Positions 51,736 to 61,229 of a stretch of DNA of 64,000 bases are shown here, piece after piece. Position 1 is the stretch's first letter; the number at the start of each line of letters is the position of its first letter. A program made the translations under genes and the position numbers. Location of the stretch: assembly GCF_002374315.1 (NCBI RefSeq), contig NZ_NWUX01000002.1, forward strand, positions 423,345-487,344, written 5' to 3'. This stretch comes from Vreelandella nigrificans. GTDB lineage: Bacteria; Pseudomonadota; Gammaproteobacteria; Pseudomonadales; Halomonadaceae. The notes beneath the pieces are model-generated. The model did no database searches and was not told the origin of the DNA. It was given only the letters and a program-made list of their open reading frames with translations.

Positions 51736-52320
51736 ATGTCTGCTTCAATAAGTCGTTTTGCCATACCTGAAACATTGGACGACCTGCCTGATGACATTCG
51801 AGGATCAATAGTCAGCGTGCAGGAAAAAGCAGGGTTTGTGCCCAACGTGTTCTTAATGTTAGCCCATCGACCAGACGAATTTCGCGCTTTCTTCGCTTAT
51901 CACGATGCGCTGATGGAGCGCGACTCAGATACGCTCACAAAAGCTGAAAAAGAGATGATAGTGGTCGCCACTAGCGCTCGTAACCGCTGTTTATATTGTG
52001 TAGTTGCCCACGGTGCTTTAGTACGAATTTATAGCAAAGACCCATTGTTAGCAGATAACGTGGCTATAAATCACACTGTGGCTGGGCTAAGCGAGCGCCA
52101 CCGTGTGATGCTCGACTTTGCCTTGCACTGTTCAATTGAGGTAGGTGAGTTTTCACTGGCTTGGCAGGAGCGCTTAGCAGGAGTAGGTTTTACGTTAGAT
52201 GACTGCTGGGACATAGGTGCAATCGCCGCTTTCTTTGGTATGTCGAACCGGTTAGTCACCTTGGCGGGTACACCGCCTAATCCTGAGTTTTATGGAATGG
52301 GTCGGGAACCCCGCGCCTAA
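51736..52320 (+). CDS. Carboxymuconolactone decarboxylase/AhpD-like peroxidase-related protein
   Basis: 194 residues. The redox motif CLYCVVAH (C-x-x-C-x-x-x-H) lies near residues 85-92 in the all-helical CMD fold. The C-terminal NPEFYGMGR is common in the peroxidase-related subfamily. Members use the cysteine pair to reduce peroxides or serve as electron donors. An AAGGTG box precedes the start. No partner peroxiredoxin gene is adjacent. Confidence 0.88.
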   Translation: MSASISRFAIPETLDDLPDDIRGSIVSVQEKAGFVPNVFLMLAHRPDEFRAFFAYHDALMERDSDTLTKAEKEMIVVATSARNRCLYCVVAHGALVRIYSKDPLLADNVAINHTVAGLSERHRVMLDFALHCSIEVGEFSLAWQERLAGVGFTLDDCWDIGAIAAFFGMSNRLVTLAGTPPNPEFYGMGREPRA

Positions 52321-52402
52321 CGAGTAATCAAGGTGTTAATCAGTAAGTGCTATTTCACGTTATGCTGTAGTAAAGCCTTTCACCCGTTCTGGTCCCGCAA
52401 CG

Positions 52403-53818
52403 ATGAGTTTTCCAATACCGTTCGATGAAGATGCCCGTTTAGCAGCGTTGAATGAGTTGGCACTGCTAGATACGGCTAATGAGCCGGTGTTTGACCGTAT
52501 TACACGGTTAGTGAGTCTATTGCTAAACGTGCCTATGGCTGCGGTCTCCTTGGTGGATGCCAATCGGCAGTGGTTTAAGTCTAAAGTAGGTATGGATGTT
52601 ATCGAAACACCACGGGACGAAGCTTTCTGCGCGTATACCGTGGTTCAAGCCGCTCCGTTGATTGTGAATGACGCTCTGCTTGATGAACGGTTTGCCGACA
52701 ACCCATATGTAACGATGCCAGGAGGCGTACGTTTCTATGCGGGCTTACCTCTCAAAAACTCTCAGGGCTATGTATTAGGCTCACTGTGCGCGATGGACAT
52801 TAAACCTCGCATCTTAAATATTGCAGAACAAGCAGCAATGGAGGATCTCGCTGATATTGTTGTGGGTGAAATACAGCTCCGTGAACGACTTATTGATGAG
52901 CAAAAAAGTAAAGCTGCTTCGCAGCGAGCGCTTAACGCACTCCACCTGAGCCTTGAGCAGCAAATTGAACAGCGGATTCGAGAGCTTAATCTAGTAATTG
53001 AGACTGCTTACGATGCCTATATCAGTATTGATGAAAACGGGCGTGTACTGGATTGGAATCGTGCTGCTGAGACAATGTTTGGCTGGTCCCGTAAAGAGGC
53101 TTTAACACGCTCTATTACCACCCTTATGCTCCCCAAGGGGTTACCTTCGGATGTTTCACTACCAGCCATGGGTGAAGCAAAGCGGCGGGATGGTGTAAGG
53201 CTACCGGTGGAGATTCGTTTAAAAAGCTACGAGGTTAATGGGCGTACACGGCGTAGCATGTTTATCCACGATATTACCGAGCGGAAACAGCTAGAGCGAC
53301 TACGCGACCAGGAGGCCAGAGAAGATGTATTAACTCGCCTGCCCAACCGACGTGCACTGGATGAGAGGCTTCCAGAAGCGATGGCGCGTGTGCGCCGCAC
53401 CCATAAACCGCTGGCCGTCTTGTTTTTAGATTTAGATGGTTTTAAAGATATAAATGACCAACATGGCCACGCAATGGGCGATGAGTTGTTGCGCGATATT
53501 GCACAGCGCCTGCAAATGGCAGTGCGCGAGACCGATTTCGTTGCGCGCTGGGCGGGTGATGAATTTGTAGTGTTATTAGAAGGCATTGCCTGCGATGCTA
53601 TAGGGCCTCTTGCTGATAAGCTGATACATACCGTTGAACAGCCTATTGTCTTGAGCGGTGCTGTGCTTAACGTTAATACCAGCATTGGCGTGGCACTATG
53701 TATGCCTGAGGCTGCGGAAACACCACAAGAATTGCTAAAGCGTGCGGATGTCGCTATGTATGAAGCAAAACGCACGGGGAAAGGACAGGTAAGATTAGCG
53801 CCTCCAGTTGACTCCTGA
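52403..53818 (+). CDS. GAF-PAS-GGDEF diguanylate cyclase
   Basis: 471 residues: an N-terminal GAF domain (about 20-160, with VPMAAVSLVDANRQWFKS), a short coiled coil, and a PAS domain (about 200-300, DAYISIDENGRVLDWN and MFGWSRKEAL). The GGDEF domain follows (about 305-470). The active-site loop reads RWAGDEF, an A-for-G variant generally compatible with activity. It would make cyclic di-GMP from two GTP in response to a signal sensed by GAF or PAS. No EAL domain is present. The protein is soluble and cytoplasmic. Confidence 0.92.
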   Translation: MSFPIPFDEDARLAALNELALLDTANEPVFDRITRLVSLLLNVPMAAVSLVDANRQWFKSKVGMDVIETPRDEAFCAYTVVQAAPLIVNDALLDERFADNPYVTMPGGVRFYAGLPLKNSQGYVLGSLCAMDIKPRILNIAEQAAMEDLADIVVGEIQLRERLIDEQKSKAASQRALNALHLSLEQQIEQRIRELNLVIETAYDAYISIDENGRVLDWNRAAETMFGWSRKEALTRSITTLMLPKGLPSDVSLPAMGEAKRRDGVRLPVEIRLKSYEVNGRTRRSMFIHDITERKQLERLRDQEAREDVLTRLPNRRALDERLPEAMARVRRTHKPLAVLFLDLDGFKDINDQHGHAMGDELLRDIAQRLQMAVRETDFVARWAGDEFVVLLEGIACDAIGPLADKLIHTVEQPIVLSGAVLNVNTSIGVALCMPEAAETPQELLKRADVAMYEAKRTGKGQVRLAPPVDS

Positions 53819-53855
53819 TTAGATATCTAGTCAGCCAAGACATCAGGGAAGATCC

Positions 53856-54824
53856 ATGATCCGCAGCATGCTAACCACACCCGAGGGTCTGCTTCACGAA
53901 GGCGATGAAGGGCTTGTCGACGTGTGGCACACGTCACCAGGTAGTCATATTTGGATAGATATGCAGGGTGAGCCTGCAGAGAATGAACGGGTACTGCTTG
54001 AACGTTTAAGCTGCCATCCTATGGCTATCCAGGATGCTCATAAAGAGCGGCATCCGCCTAAAATCGAAGAGTTTGAGAACCACACGCTGATTATCTACCG
54101 AGGTATTTCTTCGTTTGATGCGACGCTAAATTTTGTACCTCAGCAGATCTGTTTTTTCATCGGTGAGCGCTTCTTGATCACCCTACACCCGGGAGATGCA
54201 TTTAGTATTGAGCAGTTGTTCAGTGAACAAGGAGGGATTCTGTTGGGGCAGTCACCCGAGCGTGTGGCGCTAAGAGTGATTTATACCTCTGCTGGTTTTT
54301 ATATCGATAGTCTGCTTGAGTTTGAAAGCGAATTGAGCGATTTAGAGGATGAGTTGCTGGAGAATGGTAACGATGTTTTGATGCGTAAGCTTACAATCTA
54401 TCGCTCCCGTTTGGTGAAGTTGCGTCGTGTCTTTAGCTATCACAAAGGCATTACCCAAGAATTAACCGCTTACGATTATGCGCATTTGCCACGGGGTGAA
54501 AATGAAACCCTATACGCTATTAATGATGTGGCCGAGCGTTTTGAGCGCTTGTATACCTTAACGCAGATGTATTACGACATTTGCGGTGACTTAGTAAATG
54601 GCTATATTTCGATTTCGTCACATCAGCTCAATATCACCATGCGCGTTCTAACGGTGATTACCGCCATTTTTGTCCCTCTGACGTTTATTGCCGGAATTTA
54701 CGGTATGAACTTTGAGTACATGCCAGAGCTAAGTTTTCAGTATGGTTACTTTTTTGTGTTGGGCGCCATGCTGGGTATTGGTGGAAGTTTATGTTGGCTT
54801 TTCAAGCGTAATAACTGGTTTTAA
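53856..54824 (+). CDS. CorA-type divalent-cation channel (CorA/ZntB family)
   Basis: 322 residues with a large N-terminal cytoplasmic domain and two C-terminal helices. The signature YGMNFEYMPE (GMN motif) follows the first helix (VLTVITAIFVPLTFIAGI). The acidic periplasmic loop is EYMPEL. CorA/ZntB proteins move Mg2+, Zn2+ or Co2+ across the inner membrane; the metal cannot be told here. The stop overlaps the convergent MFS gene by 4 bp. Confidence 0.92.
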   Translation: MIRSMLTTPEGLLHEGDEGLVDVWHTSPGSHIWIDMQGEPAENERVLLERLSCHPMAIQDAHKERHPPKIEEFENHTLIIYRGISSFDATLNFVPQQICFFIGERFLITLHPGDAFSIEQLFSEQGGILLGQSPERVALRVIYTSAGFYIDSLLEFESELSDLEDELLENGNDVLMRKLTIYRSRLVKLRRVFSYHKGITQELTAYDYAHLPRGENETLYAINDVAERFERLYTLTQMYYDICGDLVNGYISISSHQLNITMRVLTVITAIFVPLTFIAGIYGMNFEYMPELSFQYGYFFVLGAMLGIGGSLCWLFKRNNWF

Positions 54825-55999
54825 GCAGCAACAGCGGCTGATAAGCGGCGAAGCCGTAAGGCTAATAAGGCCAACCCCACTGCAATAAGCAACCACAAAC
54901 CTGCTAGTAAAACTGGAAATGCCTCGGCACCGGCGATATCCAGCAGCGGGCCGGTTAACGATGGAATTAGCAGAGCACCACTACCTGCGGCGGTAAAGAT
55001 AGCCCCAGTGGTGCGCCCGCGCATCATCATTGACTGATTGCAAAGTGCGAATAGGGTGGGGAAGAAGGCCGATGCAGAAAGCCCGAATAGCAGTGCGCCC
55101 ACATTAAGCGTCAGCCAGCCTAGGTGCAGGCCACTCGCGGTGCTAATCCCTAGTGCTAAACAGCCCAGTAGTACGTGCCAAGGCGTACAAATGCGTAGTA
55201 GAGGAATGGCTAGTAAGCGTCCCGCCGAGAGTGCCAGCCAGAACAACGTGGCCAGTAACGCCGCTTGTTCGGTAGGCAGTCCCACTAAGGTTCCGTAGGC
55301 AGTCACCCAGCCAGCGAAAGTAATCTCTATCCCCACATAAAGAGAAAACAGCAGCATAAACAGCCCGAGCAATAGAGGGTCATTGTGCTTGGCTGAGCTA
55401 GGACTTCTACTGTTCTGTTCAGCTGTAGGCATGGTCGGGCTGGTAAAGCGTGAAAGTGGCCACAGCATGGCGGCAATCCCTAAAGCCACCACCCAAAACG
55501 TCCAGTGAAACTGGCCGGTAAGCGATATCGCTGCAACCATAATCAATGGGGTCAACATATTGCCGAAGCTAAAGCAGAAGTGCAGCGCACTTACATTAGG
55601 GCCAGCTGCATCGCGGTGTAACCACAACAGCAGCGTATTGCCTCCGGCATTAAGTGATGCTTCGGCAAACCCCAGTAGCATAAATAGCAGCGTTAACAGC
55701 AGTAGCATTGGGCTAAGCGGCGCCAGTGCTAGCCCCACCACGGCGATGATGCCCATCGCCATCAACACTCGGTGGCCGTTGAAGCGGTCCATTAACAGCC
55801 CAGTCACAATGGCACCGCTCATATTGCCCACCGCCCGGGCGGTAAACAAAACGGCAATTTGACTCATTGAAGAGCCGCTCATGTTGGCTAAGTGAGGTAG
55901 GGCTGGGCCCAGTAGCCCACCGCTCATGCCGATGGCAACAAAAAGCCCGAAATAGGTCCAGGTGAGACGGCGGTGATACGCTGACGTAAAGAGGAGCAT
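54821..55999 (-). CDS. MFS transporter
   Basis: 392 residues with 12 predicted membrane segments and a LMDRFNGHRVLMAMG loop 2-3 motif of the major facilitator superfamily. The sequence resembles the sugar/fucose-permease-like MFS group (ALPHLANMSGSSMSQIAVLFTARAVGN, shown in part). The substrate is unknown. An AAGGAAAGG box precedes the start. It is a single gene on the minus strand. Confidence 0.85.
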   Translation of the reverse strand: MLLFTSAYHRRLTWTYFGLFVAIGMSGGLLGPALPHLANMSGSSMSQIAVLFTARAVGNMSGAIVTGLLMDRFNGHRVLMAMGIIAVVGLALAPLSPMLLLLTLLFMLLGFAEASLNAGGNTLLLWLHRDAAGPNVSALHFCFSFGNMLTPLIMVAAISLTGQFHWTFWVVALGIAAMLWPLSRFTSPTMPTAEQNSRSPSSAKHNDPLLLGLFMLLFSLYVGIEITFAGWVTAYGTLVGLPTEQAALLATLFWLALSAGRLLAIPLLRICTPWHVLLGCLALGISTASGLHLGWLTLNVGALLFGLSASAFFPTLFALCNQSMMMRGRTTGAIFTAAGSGALLIPSLTGPLLDIAGAEAFPVLLAGLWLLIAVGLALLALRLRRLSAAVAA

Positions 56000-56165
56000 A
56001 CCTTTCCTTGGCAGTAATGAAGATCAGTGGTGTGAAATCGGTCTTAAGAACCAAGCACTAATCAGGTGGGCAAGCGAAAAGTTGACGCATTGCCATGTGG
56101 TTTCGGCACATCTATGGCATTCTCTGCGGCGACCGATGACCTGTATACACCTGGGAGTTAATACC

Positions 56166-56744
56166 ATGACCATTATGATAATTGGCCTGCTGATATTTCT
56201 TGGCAGTCACTCAATACGTATTTTTGCTGAAAACTGGCGCCAACAAAAGGTAGCCCAGTTGGGGCTGCCTACCTGGAAGTTAGCGTATTCTGCAGTATCG
56301 GTAGTGGGGCTTGCCATCGCTATCTATGGTTTTGGCCAAATGCGCTTGGAACCTATCTACATTTGGTTTCCACCCATGGGGTTACGCCATGCGGTAGCAC
56401 TGCTTATGTTGCCAGCGTTTATCCTGCTCGTCGCTGCCTATATACCTCGCAATGCCATTAAGGCAAAGCTTGGCCATCCGATGCTGCTGGCGGTGAAAGT
56501 TTGGGCTCTGTCCCACTTGCTGGTTAATGGCAGGTTTGGCGATATCATCTTTTTTGCCGCCTTCCTTGTGTGGGGAATCCTGGCATTTAAAGCGGCTAAG
56601 AAGCGTGACCGCGCTAATCCGCCAGCAGTGACAGCCACCTCAATACCAGCGACCATTGCTACTGTCGTAATTGGCGTTGTTGCTTACGCACTGTTTGCTT
56701 TCCATTTACATAGCCTGCTGATCGGTGTTTCTGTGTTTGGCTAA
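56166..56744 (+). CDS. NnrU-family membrane protein
   Basis: 192 residues from ATG 56166 with a GGGAG box; the longer frame from 56082 lacks one. Six helices are visible, with LIFLGSHSIRIFAENWR at the start and WALSHLLVNGRFGDIIFFAAFLVWG in the middle (core SHLLVNGRFGDI), typical of NnrU. NnrU proteins are needed for nitrite/NO reduction in some denitrifiers and relate to isoprenyl/squalene-type membrane enzymes. No other denitrification genes are in view. Confidence 0.88.
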   Translation: MTIMIIGLLIFLGSHSIRIFAENWRQQKVAQLGLPTWKLAYSAVSVVGLAIAIYGFGQMRLEPIYIWFPPMGLRHAVALLMLPAFILLVAAYIPRNAIKAKLGHPMLLAVKVWALSHLLVNGRFGDIIFFAAFLVWGILAFKAAKKRDRANPPAVTATSIPATIATVVIGVVAYALFAFHLHSLLIGVSVFG

Positions 56745-56781
56745 GTGAGGGAATTGGCTAACCGCTATTAAGCCATTCTCA

Positions 56782-56812
56782 AAGACGGCAGCGCATCGAG
56801 CGCTGCCGTCTT
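56782..56812 (+). terminator. Terminator after NnrU gene
   Basis: AAGACGGCAGCGC and GCGCTGCCGTCTT form a perfect 13-bp stem around a 5-base loop, followed by CGTTTATATT. It is strong and nearly symmetric. Confidence 0.85.
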
Positions 56813-56890
56813 CGTTTATATTGCTTGAGACTCGGCTAAAGTTTGCTACTTTGTCAGGCACACATACTATTATTCACCCGGAGCCAGCCC

Positions 56891-58057
56891 ATGGATGAAG
56901 TAGACAGCGCCGTGCCTGAAGTGATGTCCGCCATGCTGTTAATCGGCCACGGCGGGGTTGATCAATTACGCTACCAACAAGATGTGCCAACACCTAAACC
57001 AGGGCCAGGCCAAGTACTAGTTCAGGTAACGGCCACGGCAAAAAATAACACCGACCGTAAGGCCCGCGAGGGGCTCTACCCAACCAAGGGCAAAGAGGAG
57101 GTGACGTCGTTTGCCATGGGTGGTTCGCCGACACTTAGCTTTCCGCGTATTCAGGGGGCAGACGTTGTTGGGCGTATTGTTGCGGTTGGTGAAGGTGTGG
57201 ATAGCTCACGCATTGGCGAGCGAGGGTTGTTAGATTTTAATATCTACGCCGACGAGCGGCGTACAATTAACCTGACGCCCGACTACTATGGGCACGGGGC
57301 TGATGGTGGCTATGCTGAGTACATAGCGGTACCGGCGGATCAGTTTCACCATGTAGCCAATACTGAGCTACATGATGCCGAGCTTGCCTCGATGGGCATG
57401 TGCTCCTATCAAACGGCTTACCACATGATGACCTCTGCCAACATCAGTGCGGGTGAGCGTGTGTTGGTCAGTGGTGCCAGTGGTGGTGTTGGCACTGCCT
57501 TAATTCAGCTATGCAGGATTGTTGGGGCGATTCCTTACGCCGTTAGCCAGCTCGATAAAGCTGATGCGCTATTAACATTAGGCGCTGAAGCGGTGGTTGA
57601 CCGAGACGATCTTCCCTCTTTTGTCGACCGCGTGTTGGCCGCCACCCACGGGCAACCTATCGATGCAGTGATGGACTTAGTCGGTGGTGAGATGACCGAT
57701 CTGTTTATCGACACCATGATTGTTGATATGCAGCACCGTAGTAGCTATCCGAGGCTCTCTATTGCAGGGGCCAGTGGTGGTAATATCAGTGAAATCATGT
57801 GGACACGAATTTACCTCTATCAAGTGCAGATATTGGGTGTCTCCCATGGCACCCGTGAAGAGGCGGAGCAGCTTGTTGAATGGATTCGTCGCGGAGAGTT
57901 AAAGCCGGTGCTGCATGCCGCTTTTAGGCTCTCTGAGCTACATGCTGCTGAACATTACTTTGTGAATCGCGGTAGTAACTATCTTGGCAAAATTGTGATT
58001 GTGCCTGATGCTCAGTGGGATACCCACGGGGCGCCGTTCGCCTTAGCCACCGCCTAG
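56891..58057 (+). CDS. MDR-family zinc-less alcohol dehydrogenase/quinone reductase
   Basis: 388 residues from ATG 56891 with a CGGAG box. The N-terminal GroES-like part holds GPGQVLVQVTATAKNNTD. The nucleotide-binding Rossmann motif is SGASGGVGTALIQL. The catalytic-zinc cysteine expected of true alcohol dehydrogenases is absent, which places it with the quinone-oxidoreductase-like branch using NADPH. The proline racemase-family gene follows after 11 bp with its own AGGAG box, so they form an operon. The substrate is unknown. Confidence 0.85.
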   Translation: MDEVDSAVPEVMSAMLLIGHGGVDQLRYQQDVPTPKPGPGQVLVQVTATAKNNTDRKAREGLYPTKGKEEVTSFAMGGSPTLSFPRIQGADVVGRIVAVGEGVDSSRIGERGLLDFNIYADERRTINLTPDYYGHGADGGYAEYIAVPADQFHHVANTELHDAELASMGMCSYQTAYHMMTSANISAGERVLVSGASGGVGTALIQLCRIVGAIPYAVSQLDKADALLTLGAEAVVDRDDLPSFVDRVLAATHGQPIDAVMDLVGGEMTDLFIDTMIVDMQHRSSYPRLSIAGASGGNISEIMWTRIYLYQVQILGVSHGTREEAEQLVEWIRRGELKPVLHAAFRLSELHAAEHYFVNRGSNYLGKIVIVPDAQWDTHGAPFALATA

Positions 58058-58068
58058 GAGCTGTTCTT

Positions 58069-59115
58069 GTGAATAATCTCCATACCCTTCAGTTGTTAGA
58101 TACTCACGCAGGCGGTGACGTTAGCCGTATTGTAACCGGCGGGATTGACCAGTTGCCTGGTGCCACAGTTCGTGAGCAGATGGAGTACTTGCGTGATGAT
58201 GCCGATGGGCTGCGGCGGTTATTACTAGAAGAACCCTATGGTATTCCTGAAATGTCGGTGGATCTGCTGGTGCCTGCAACTAATCCTGAAGCGGTAGCGG
58301 GGTATATTATTATGGAAGTGATGGGTTACCCCATCTATTCAGGCTCCAACACTCTGTGTACAGCGACGGCCGTATTAGAAACAGGCATTGTGCCTAAGCA
58401 AGAGGGTATTCAGCGCTTTAAGTTAGAGGCGCCCGCAGGCTTGGTGCAAATTGAAGCTAGCGTGCGGAACGGGGTCGTGGAGTCGGTGACCTGTGAAGGT
58501 CTACCCAGCTATATCGATACTCATCGCGATACCATTGAGGTGCCAGGCATTGGGCCCGTTACCTACTCGATTGCCTATAGCGGTGGTTTTTACGCTCTGG
58601 TTGATGCTGAAGAATTGGGGTTCAAGCTGGTACGCGAGGAAGAGCTGGCGCTGGCAGCATGTGCCCATAAGATTGTTGAGGCTATCCAGGCGCAGCGGGG
58701 ATTTTCCCACTATACCTTGGGTGATGTTGGCCCATTACCATTTTTGCACTTTATGGGGCCAGAAGAGCAGGTTGCGAATGGCTATGTACGTTCGCGCTCG
58801 ACCACTTATGTGCACCCTGGGGTTATTTGTAGAAGTACTACGGGGACTGGCACCTCGGCACGATTAGCGCTTATGCACTATGAAGGGCGCCTGAAGGTAG
58901 GTGATAAACTGGAAACCGTTTCGCTGCGTAATACTGGATTTATAGGTACCTTTACGGGGACTCATAAGGAGGGGGCGTACCAAGTCGCTGAGAACACCAT
59001 TACGGGTCGCAGCTATGTACTGGCGGAATCAAAAATAGTGATTAACTGTGACGACCCTATGGTAGCTTGCGGCGAGCTACACCGTCTATTGAGCGACCGG
59101 CACGCGAAAATATAA
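58069..59115 (+). CDS. Proline racemase/hydroxyproline dehydratase family protein
   Basis: 348 residues from GTG 58069 with a TAGGAG box. The family fold is clear: LDTHAGGD near the start and TTGTGTSARLALMH near residues 257-270. Proline racemases use two cysteines; trans-3-hydroxyproline dehydratases keep the first and have Thr at the second. Here the first position reads YSGSN (Ser91) and the second reads STTGTG (Thr258), so neither canonical cysteine is present. Cys97 lies six residues on and might substitute. The activity therefore cannot be assigned; it could be a dehydratase, another epimerase or inactive. It follows an oxidoreductase gene in an operon. Confidence 0.85.
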   Translation: MNNLHTLQLLDTHAGGDVSRIVTGGIDQLPGATVREQMEYLRDDADGLRRLLLEEPYGIPEMSVDLLVPATNPEAVAGYIIMEVMGYPIYSGSNTLCTATAVLETGIVPKQEGIQRFKLEAPAGLVQIEASVRNGVVESVTCEGLPSYIDTHRDTIEVPGIGPVTYSIAYSGGFYALVDAEELGFKLVREEELALAACAHKIVEAIQAQRGFSHYTLGDVGPLPFLHFMGPEEQVANGYVRSRSTTYVHPGVICRSTTGTGTSARLALMHYEGRLKVGDKLETVSLRNTGFIGTFTGTHKEGAYQVAENTITGRSYVLAESKIVINCDDPMVACGELHRLLSDRHAKI

Positions 59116-59132
59116 GTAAACGTCAACAGGTC

Positions 59133-59354
59133 CTAAGTTGGCGCGCTACTCACGTACCCTTCACGCTCAAGCCTATCCCAGACCGGGGCTTTCTCGGCTT
59201 CGGTCATGCTCCCCCAGCAGGCAATTTCATCAAGTGTTCGCCCGCACCCTTTGCATACACGTCTTTGGCATGCACGCCTTTGATCTCGAGACGTAACTGG
59301 TTCGATCTGACATATCTGAATACACGGTGAAAGAGGGCGGGCTGGCGTGGACAT
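59133..59354 (-). CDS. DUF1289-family small cysteine protein
   Basis: 73 residues. The pattern SPCIQICQIEP then CKGCGRTLDEIACW is the DUF1289 signature, with four to six cysteines likely binding iron-sulfur or zinc. The function is unknown. It lies on the minus strand, 78 bp downstream of the ArfB-type gene that precedes it in transcription order. Confidence 0.85.
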   Translation of the reverse strand: MSTPARPLSPCIQICQIEPVTSRDQRRACQRRVCKGCGRTLDEIACWGSMTEAEKAPVWDRLEREGYVSSAPT

Positions 59355-59432
59355 GGTGGGCGCTCAGTGACGTAACAGTAGGGGTATTGATAGTAGAGAT
59401 ATTGATAAAAGTGAGTGAGCTTGCACTGCTTG

Positions 59433-59846
59433 CTAAACCGGCACTTTACCACGCAGCGATTTCGTTTTTCCCTTACGCGTTTTATGATCTACGCGGCGTC
59501 GCTGTGAGCCTTTGGTAGGTTTTGTGGGGCGGCGTACTTTTTGCTGCTTTACTGCGTTTTGAATCAGCGTTTGTAGGCGGGTCAGTGCATCCTCTTTATT
59601 TAATTCGAGCGTACGGTAGCTCTGGGCCTTGATAATAATCACGCCCTCTTTGCTGATCCGTTGATCGGTATGCGCCATCAAGCGCTCTTTGTATACAGTG
59701 GGTAGGGTAGAGCGCTGAATATCGAAACGTAAGTGCACAGCAGATGCGACTTTGTTAACGTTCTGGCCGCCCGCGCCCTGGGCACGAATCTGGCTTATAT
59801 CAATTTCCCAGTCGGCTAGCGTGACGCTACCTGAAATAGTGAGCAT
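59433..59846 (-). CDS. arfB: ArfB-type ribosome-rescue peptidyl-tRNA hydrolase
   Basis: 137 residues from ATG 59846 with an AGAGGAAC box. The catalytic GGQ (26-28) lies in RAQGAGGQNVNKVASAVHLRFD, the release-factor-like domain. The tail is long and basic (KRRPTKPTKGSQRRRVDHKTRKGKTKSL, core GSQRRRVDHKTRKGK), which threads the empty mRNA channel of stalled ribosomes. It releases peptides from ribosomes without a stop codon. Confidence 0.93.
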   Translation of the reverse strand: MLTISGSVTLADWEIDISQIRAQGAGGQNVNKVASAVHLRFDIQRSTLPTVYKERLMAHTDQRISKEGVIIIKAQSYRTLELNKEDALTRLQTLIQNAVKQQKVRRPTKPTKGSQRRRVDHKTRKGKTKSLRGKVPV

Positions 59847-59988
59847 TAAGTTCCTCTGTGCCACATGTAAGTAATAAGGCTAGCATACTTGGCACAGAGG
59901 TGGGGAGCAGTCACCTGGCTAGATTGGTGACTGGCTGGCCGGTTTCCTCGCTGAGCTATGACGAAGCATCACTAATATGACTCGCTCG

Positions 59989-60756
59989 TTACTCTAAGCG
60001 CTCGCGCAGTGCATTAAGGAAGGTTTCGATCCGGAGTGCATTGGTGCCTATATCGCTGGCGCCTAGTCGAGAGGCAGAGCGCATATCGACGCGAACACTA
60101 TTTGGCTGCTCGGTAAGGCGTATCACCACGTCATCCTCAAAGCCGAACCAGAGGGTAGTTGCAGTCGCTTCGATGGTATTCTCAGTAATGGCTGAAATCC
60201 GCCAACCAGAAGCCTCCACTTCTGCTTGGGCTGCTGAAAGGACGGTCTCTATTGGCACTGCTACTGTTAAAGGCTGAACGTTAGGATAAGCAGCCTGCTG
60301 CTGGCGAGCCGTTGCCTCGCCGGGGTAATCAACGGCATTGGGTGCAGCTTCGCGTGCGCCTCTTAAGGCCTCGAATGTGGGTGGTGTTTGCATATCGGTA
60401 GTAATGTCGTGGATAGCGGGCACCTGCTGGGCGCGTTGCCACTGCTGCCAAGGTGAATAAAGCAGTGCCACAGTGGCTAGCATTACGACAATGGCCACCA
60501 AACCAGTGCCCCAACGGCGCTGTATCATACTGGCTAGTAGCAGCAGCACGCTTAGCACTACCGCTGCTGTCGCGGCATAAACGCCGGTGCGCAGCAGGTT
60601 AAATGCGCTACTTAGTTCAATAAACTCCCAGCGGTAGGCCGGGCCGGCGGCACCCATCAATAACATGGCGCCTAACAGTGCAAGAGCGCATAGCCATGCC
60701 AAAACCGCCAGCCACGATCCGCCTTTAGATTGCGTAGAGTTTAATCGTTTAGCCAT
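59989..60756 (-). CDS. DUF1499-family membrane protein
   Basis: 255 residues with an AGGAG box. Three membrane helices fill residues about 14-110; then a periplasmic or cytoplasmic DUF1499 domain runs to the end (PAIHDITTDMQTPPTFEAL, ISAITENTIEATATTLWFGFEDDVVIRL, core TTLWFGFEDDVVIRL). DUF1499 is widespread and its function is unknown. Confidence 0.88.
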   Translation of the reverse strand: MAKRLNSTQSKGGSWLAVLAWLCALALLGAMLLMGAAGPAYRWEFIELSSAFNLLRTGVYAATAAVVLSVLLLLASMIQRRWGTGLVAIVVMLATVALLYSPWQQWQRAQQVPAIHDITTDMQTPPTFEALRGAREAAPNAVDYPGEATARQQQAAYPNVQPLTVAVPIETVLSAAQAEVEASGWRISAITENTIEATATTLWFGFEDDVVIRLTEQPNSVRVDMRSASRLGASDIGTNALRIETFLNALRERLE

Positions 60757-60863
60757 GTCTTTCTCCTAGCGCTTAAAGCGTTAACATACTCACAGTATGC
60801 CTTCAGCATAACCAGCTATTCCGTGGTGTGCTTACCTAACTAGCAAGAGAGTGCACAACAGCG

Positions 60864-61217
60864 ATGAGTCAACCCGATACCAGCTCTGCTTTAACAATGC
60901 AGGTGCGCGCACTGCTAACAAGTACGCCTAATGCTGCATTGCCCATGACATATCAACAAGTAGCGAATGCCTTAGGGCTTAAGCCTCCGGGTACTATTCA
61001 GCGTGTTGCCCAAGCGCTTGAAAGGCTCATGGCCGAAGATGTTGCTGCCGGACAGCCTATGATTGCTGCACTGGTCATTAGTCGTAGAGGTGATGACCTG
61101 CCCGCTGCGGGTTTTTTTGAGCAGGCCGTGTCTCTGGGTCGCTTTCCTGCTGACCCTAACCAATACAGAGCGCTATATATCGCTGAGCGTGAACGGGCGC
61201 TTAGCTATAGGCATTAG
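60864..61217 (+). CDS. Hypothetical protein with winged-helix-like N terminus
   Basis: 117 residues. MTYQQVANALGLKPPGTIQRVAQALERLMAEDVAAG (core VANALGLKPPGTIQRVA) reads as a helix-turn-helix, and DDLPAAGFFEQAVSLGRFP follows. The arrangement resembles MGMT-like or small DNA-binding accessory proteins, but no catalytic cysteine motif is visible. The function is unassigned. Confidence 0.7.
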   Translation: MSQPDTSSALTMQVRALLTSTPNAALPMTYQQVANALGLKPPGTIQRVAQALERLMAEDVAAGQPMIAALVISRRGDDLPAAGFFEQAVSLGRFPADPNQYRALYIAERERALSYRH

Positions 61218-61229
61218 CGGTATATCACA

